Source of the DNA: Candidatus Colimorpha onthohippi
GTDB taxonomy: Bacteria > Bacteroidota > Bacteroidia > Bacteroidales > P3
DNA length: 8,482 bases
Reading direction: 5' to 3'
Assembly (NCBI GenBank): GCA_018064565.1
Contig: JAGHVA010000201.1
Location: forward strand, 1 to 8,482
Shown: positions 6,310 through 8,482 of the stretch, one piece after another
Layout: the number at the start of each line of letters is the position of its first letter
How positions within the stretch are numbered: the first letter of the stretch is position 1
Made by a program: the position numbers and the translations under genes
Notes under the pieces: generated by a model
The model's database searches: none
Seen by the model: the letters and a program-made list of their open reading frames with translations, nothing else
What the model was told of the DNA's origin: nothing

Positions 6310-7806
6310 CTACAGTTTTATCAAACGAGCTGAGGCATTTTTGAAATTTGGCATAGTCTGTCCAATATCGGCACCGATGTAGGTGGGGTCGCACACGGTA
6401 AAGCGGCGACCGTCGATGGTGAAATAGTCACCAGCTACCTCTTCGGTGAGACATACCGCTGTAGCCACATGGCCAGGCCAACGTACCAATGCGACATCAA
6501 GCCCCAGCAGGTCGCGAACCAATATAGAATATAATATAGAACGATCCTCACAGTCGTTGCTCGGGTAGAACAAACTCTCGTCACCAAACAGCGGACGCTC
6601 GTAGCCAAACTGCTCTTGATCGGTGGCATAGTCAAAGGCGGTCTGCACAAAGTTGAGCAACATGGCTACTGCATCCGCTTTGCTCTTGCCTTTTATCTGC
6701 GTGCGTAGCACGGGATAAAGATCCTCTTTCGCCTCGTTGCTAAGTCCAACCAACGCATAGCAGTCCAATGCATTGCTCTCTGGGTAGTCGTCAAGGAATT
6801 CGATAAGAGCCTTGTTGACTCTTACCGTGGCCTTCATATCGCCATAGTGCTTAGCCACAAAGGTACGCTCCTGAATCTGCTTGCCACTGAATTTCGGCAA
6901 CTCAGCCATTTGGAAATTGGCAACCTTCTCTTTGGGAAATCCAACCTCACAGACCAAAACGGTTCCTTTTGCATTCTTCGACAGCAGATAGTATTCTTGT
7001 CCATCAATTGTGACGAAAGAATAACCATAAAGCGTATGTGTGAATGGCATCAGCAATGCAAAATGACCATTCTGCTTCGCCAATCGGACAGCATAGCCTG
7101 ATTGCGTCAATAGGTACATCTGCATCAGCACCGCCTCATCACTCCCTTTGCCAAGCAACTGCTCACTCATGGCTTGTAGCAGACGCAGATAGCCCCAATC
7201 TCCAAGGTGAAGAGCCTCACGCTGTGCGAGGCAGTCATGCAATATGCCATTGTATTTCTCTTGCGAAAGCACCCTCCACATCGATGCGGCACCCCGTTCG
7301 TCCACCGATGGCAACTGAAATTTTAGAACATCACTATCGGCATGCACTTCGCATATCTGCCCGTATAAAGAAAACCGAAGCATGGGAGTCGAAGGTTCTG
7401 GCTCAGGAATGTCGGGTATAGGTACAGAATGTGGCGGAGCAGGAAGGTTGACAACCTCACCGTAGGGTAAAGATATTGCTGACGGTATTTTTTGTATAGG
7501 TGCCATAGGTTGACGTGCAGGCTTCGGCTCCGCTTTGGGAGGGAGTACGGGTGGCAGCGTGCTGGTTTGTTTCCATCCTTGACTCAGCGATGCGGCATAT
7601 TCCTCGTTGGCCTTCCTGCGAAATTCGGCATACTCCTGCTGCGCCTTACGTCGGCTGTCTGCATATTGCTGTCGCATTTGACCCTGCTGTTGTTGAAACC
7701 GCTGCTGCATCTGCTTCCGCTGCTGGATATAAGCATTGCGATCCACCTGTGCCGATACCGACAAAGTCAAAAGCAATGCCATCATTGCTATTATTAAACG
7801 CCTCAT
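6310..7806 (-). CDS. Secreted transglutaminase-like (Cys-His-Asp) protein with coiled-coil N-terminus
   Basis: 498 residues from the ATG at 7806, chosen because it directly begins a signal peptide (MRRLIIAMMALLLTLSVSAQ); an ATG at 7812 is nearly as good, while the one at 7860 would add a polar leader. Next comes a Gln/Arg-rich, probably coiled-coil stalk (about 24-75) with repeats such as AEFRRKANEEYAA, then a Pro-rich linker (84-142). A long middle part of unclear family follows. The C-terminal third looks like the transglutaminase/papain-like core: NDCEDRS with Cys419, PGHVATAV with His446, and VCDPTY with Asp473, in the expected order. The enzyme may cleave, crosslink or otherwise act on envelope proteins; the reaction cannot be told. 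It lies between a small lipoprotein gene and the two surface lipoprotein genes on the same strand, with gaps of about 115 bases. Confidence 0.85.
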   Translation of the reverse strand: MRRLIIAMMALLLTLSVSAQVDRNAYIQQRKQMQQRFQQQQGQMRQQYADSRRKAQQEYAEFRRKANEEYAASLSQGWKQTSTLPPVLPPKAEPKPARQPMAPIQKIPSAISLPYGEVVNLPAPPHSVPIPDIPEPEPSTPMLRFSLYGQICEVHADSDVLKFQLPSVDERGAASMWRVLSQEKYNGILHDCLAQREALHLGDWGYLRLLQAMSEQLLGKGSDEAVLMQMYLLTQSGYAVRLAKQNGHFALLMPFTHTLYGYSFVTIDGQEYYLLSKNAKGTVLVCEVGFPKEKVANFQMAELPKFSGKQIQERTFVAKHYGDMKATVRVNKALIEFLDDYPESNALDCYALVGLSNEAKEDLYPVLRTQIKGKSKADAVAMLLNFVQTAFDYATDQEQFGYERPLFGDESLFYPSNDCEDRSILYSILVRDLLGLDVALVRWPGHVATAVCLTEEVAGDYFTIDGRRFTVCDPTYIGADIGQTMPNFKNASARLIKL

Positions 7807-7921
7807 AGACATAACATTATTACCACAAACTATTTTTTGCTTATTTATAATCGGACTCATTTATGTACTTACAAGAACAATAACTCCAAATTGCGATTTG
7901 TTTTGTTGGGAAGTGCTATAC

Positions 7922-8242
7922 TTAATTTTTTCCCATGGGAATGACAATGTTTGATGTCTCACCAGCGATGGCGGTAATAGATCTGCGTTCTGTGGAGTAG
8001 CCAGATTTGGTCGCAGTGATAGTGTACTGCATTTCGTCCAGCTCTGCAAACTCGAAATACCCACCACCGTCAGTTCTTGTACTTTTACCCGATGGGCTTA
8101 GAGTAACAGCGACATCGTATATCGGGGACTGGTCAACGGCATCAACGATAGTGCCAGAGATGGTGGAAAAGTTGTCGAACTCCACCTTATCGCAAGCAAC
8201 AAAAAGAGCCATCAAAGCAACCATTATCAATATTTTTTTCAT
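7922..8242 (-). CDS. Small lipoprotein, single carboxypeptidase-regulatory-like domain
   Basis: 106 residues from the ATG at 8242, where a lipoprotein signal begins (MKKILIMVALMALFVAC, Cys17). The frame stays open upstream to an ATG at 8431, but that stretch is the shadow of another coding frame and would bury the signal peptide. The mature protein is essentially one β-sandwich (about 26-104): ISGTIVDAVDQSPIYDVAVTL, then TDGGGYFEFAELDEMQYTI, then TATKSGYST, the hallmarks of the CarboxypepD_reg-like fold also found at the N-terminus of both large lipoproteins. It is anchored in the outer or inner membrane by its lipid, and its role is unknown. It starts 11 bases after the stop of the preceding gene, so the two are very probably co-transcribed and perhaps translationally coupled. 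Confidence 0.85.
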   Translation of the reverse strand: MKKILIMVALMALFVACDKVEFDNFSTISGTIVDAVDQSPIYDVAVTLSPSGKSTRTDGGGYFEFAELDEMQYTITATKSGYSTERRSITAIAGETSNIVIPMGKN

Positions 8243-8253
8243 AATTTCGATTT

Positions 8254-8482
8254 TTAAAAGGATAAAGAGAATGCCATCCCCGCATAATTTGGCGTGGCAG
8301 TAGGAGCTATGGCCAGAACTTTGTTGCCGTATTTGATAGTAGGTCTGCCAGGAGCTACTATACCATCGATGATGTTCCACGCGTAAAGAGCCACTGCTCC
8401 AGCGATAAAGCAATAACCAGCCGTGTTCCATGCGTTGGCATTGTCTGCATAACTCTGCTTCTGCGATCTGTTGTGTGTGTTG
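8254..8482 (-). CDS. C-terminal end of an unidentified envelope protein (partial)
   Basis: Open frame entering from the right edge and ending at TAA (8256-8254), giving 75 visible residues. It has no start in the window. It begins NTHNRSQKQSYADNANAWNT, then a small-residue-rich hydrophobic segment (about 21-36, FIAGAVALYAWN), then IDGIVAPGRP, and ends APTATPNYAGMAFSLSF. The polar Lys/Gln/Ala stretch, one membrane-like helix and a C-terminal β-strand ending in Phe resemble the tails of Bacteroidales envelope proteins, but I cannot name the family. Support that it is real: the sequence is protein-like over its whole length, it stops just before the lipoprotein start with an 11-base gap, and the alternative frame here reads as low-quality sequence. 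Confidence 0.7.
   Translation of the reverse strand, partial: NTHNRSQKQSYADNANAWNTAGYCFIAGAVALYAWNIIDGIVAPGRPTIKYGNKVLAIAPTATPNYAGMAFSLSF

Noticed and set aside
7807..7860. Start of the transglutaminase-like gene at 7860
   Set aside because: It adds a polar 18-residue leader before an otherwise ideal signal peptide; starts at 7806 or 7812 fit better.
7860..7890. Bacteroides-type promoter (minus-strand TTTG, 19 bases, TACATAAA)
   Set aside because: The -33-like TTTG and spacing fit, but only part of the TAnnTTTG -7 element matches, so it is too weak to annotate.
8243..8431. N-terminal 63-residue extension of the small lipoprotein
   Set aside because: It would place the lipoprotein signal internally, and a better coding frame ending at 8254 occupies the same bases.

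Overview
The window looks like chromosomal DNA of a gut- or rumen-type Bacteroidales bacterium (Bacteroides/Prevotella-like). The reasons are lipoproteins with acidic residues right after the lipobox cysteine, carboxypeptidase-regulatory-like and Fn3-like modules, DUF1566-type C-termini, signal peptides ending in 'AQ', A/T-rich leaders and no clear Shine-Dalgarno sequences. No tRNA, rRNA, CRISPR array, insertion sequence or phage gene was seen.

Layout: a GNAT-family acetyltransferase runs rightwards at the left edge (to 801) and ends at a strong bidirectional hairpin terminator (about 853-903). Everything else is read leftwards. In transcription order this is: the C-terminal end of an unidentified envelope protein (8482-8254, partial); a small carboxypeptidase-regulatory-like lipoprotein 11 bases further on (8242-7922); a secreted transglutaminase-like protein with a coiled-coil stalk (7806-6310); a 440-residue modular surface lipoprotein (6193-4871); its larger paralogue of 644 residues (4710-2776); and a secreted von Willebrand factor A (vWA) protein ending in a probable small outer-membrane barrel, split over two overlapping frames (2604-2239 and 2278-980).

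Almost every leftward product carries an export signal, and the two large lipoproteins carry surface-export-like signals. The cluster is therefore best read as a cell-surface module: two paralogous multidomain lipoproteins, a metal-dependent adhesion-type vWA domain tethered to the outer membrane, and a periplasmic or surface Cys-His-Asp enzyme. The joint function is inferred, and no substrate can be named.

Points most worth a second look: the -1 frame break that separates the signal peptide from the vWA/barrel part; the vWA-plus-barrel architecture; a related hairpin element, apparently keeping its pairing, in three consecutive intergenic gaps; and the GC-rich, recombination-prone Fn3 repeats inside the 644-residue lipoprotein.
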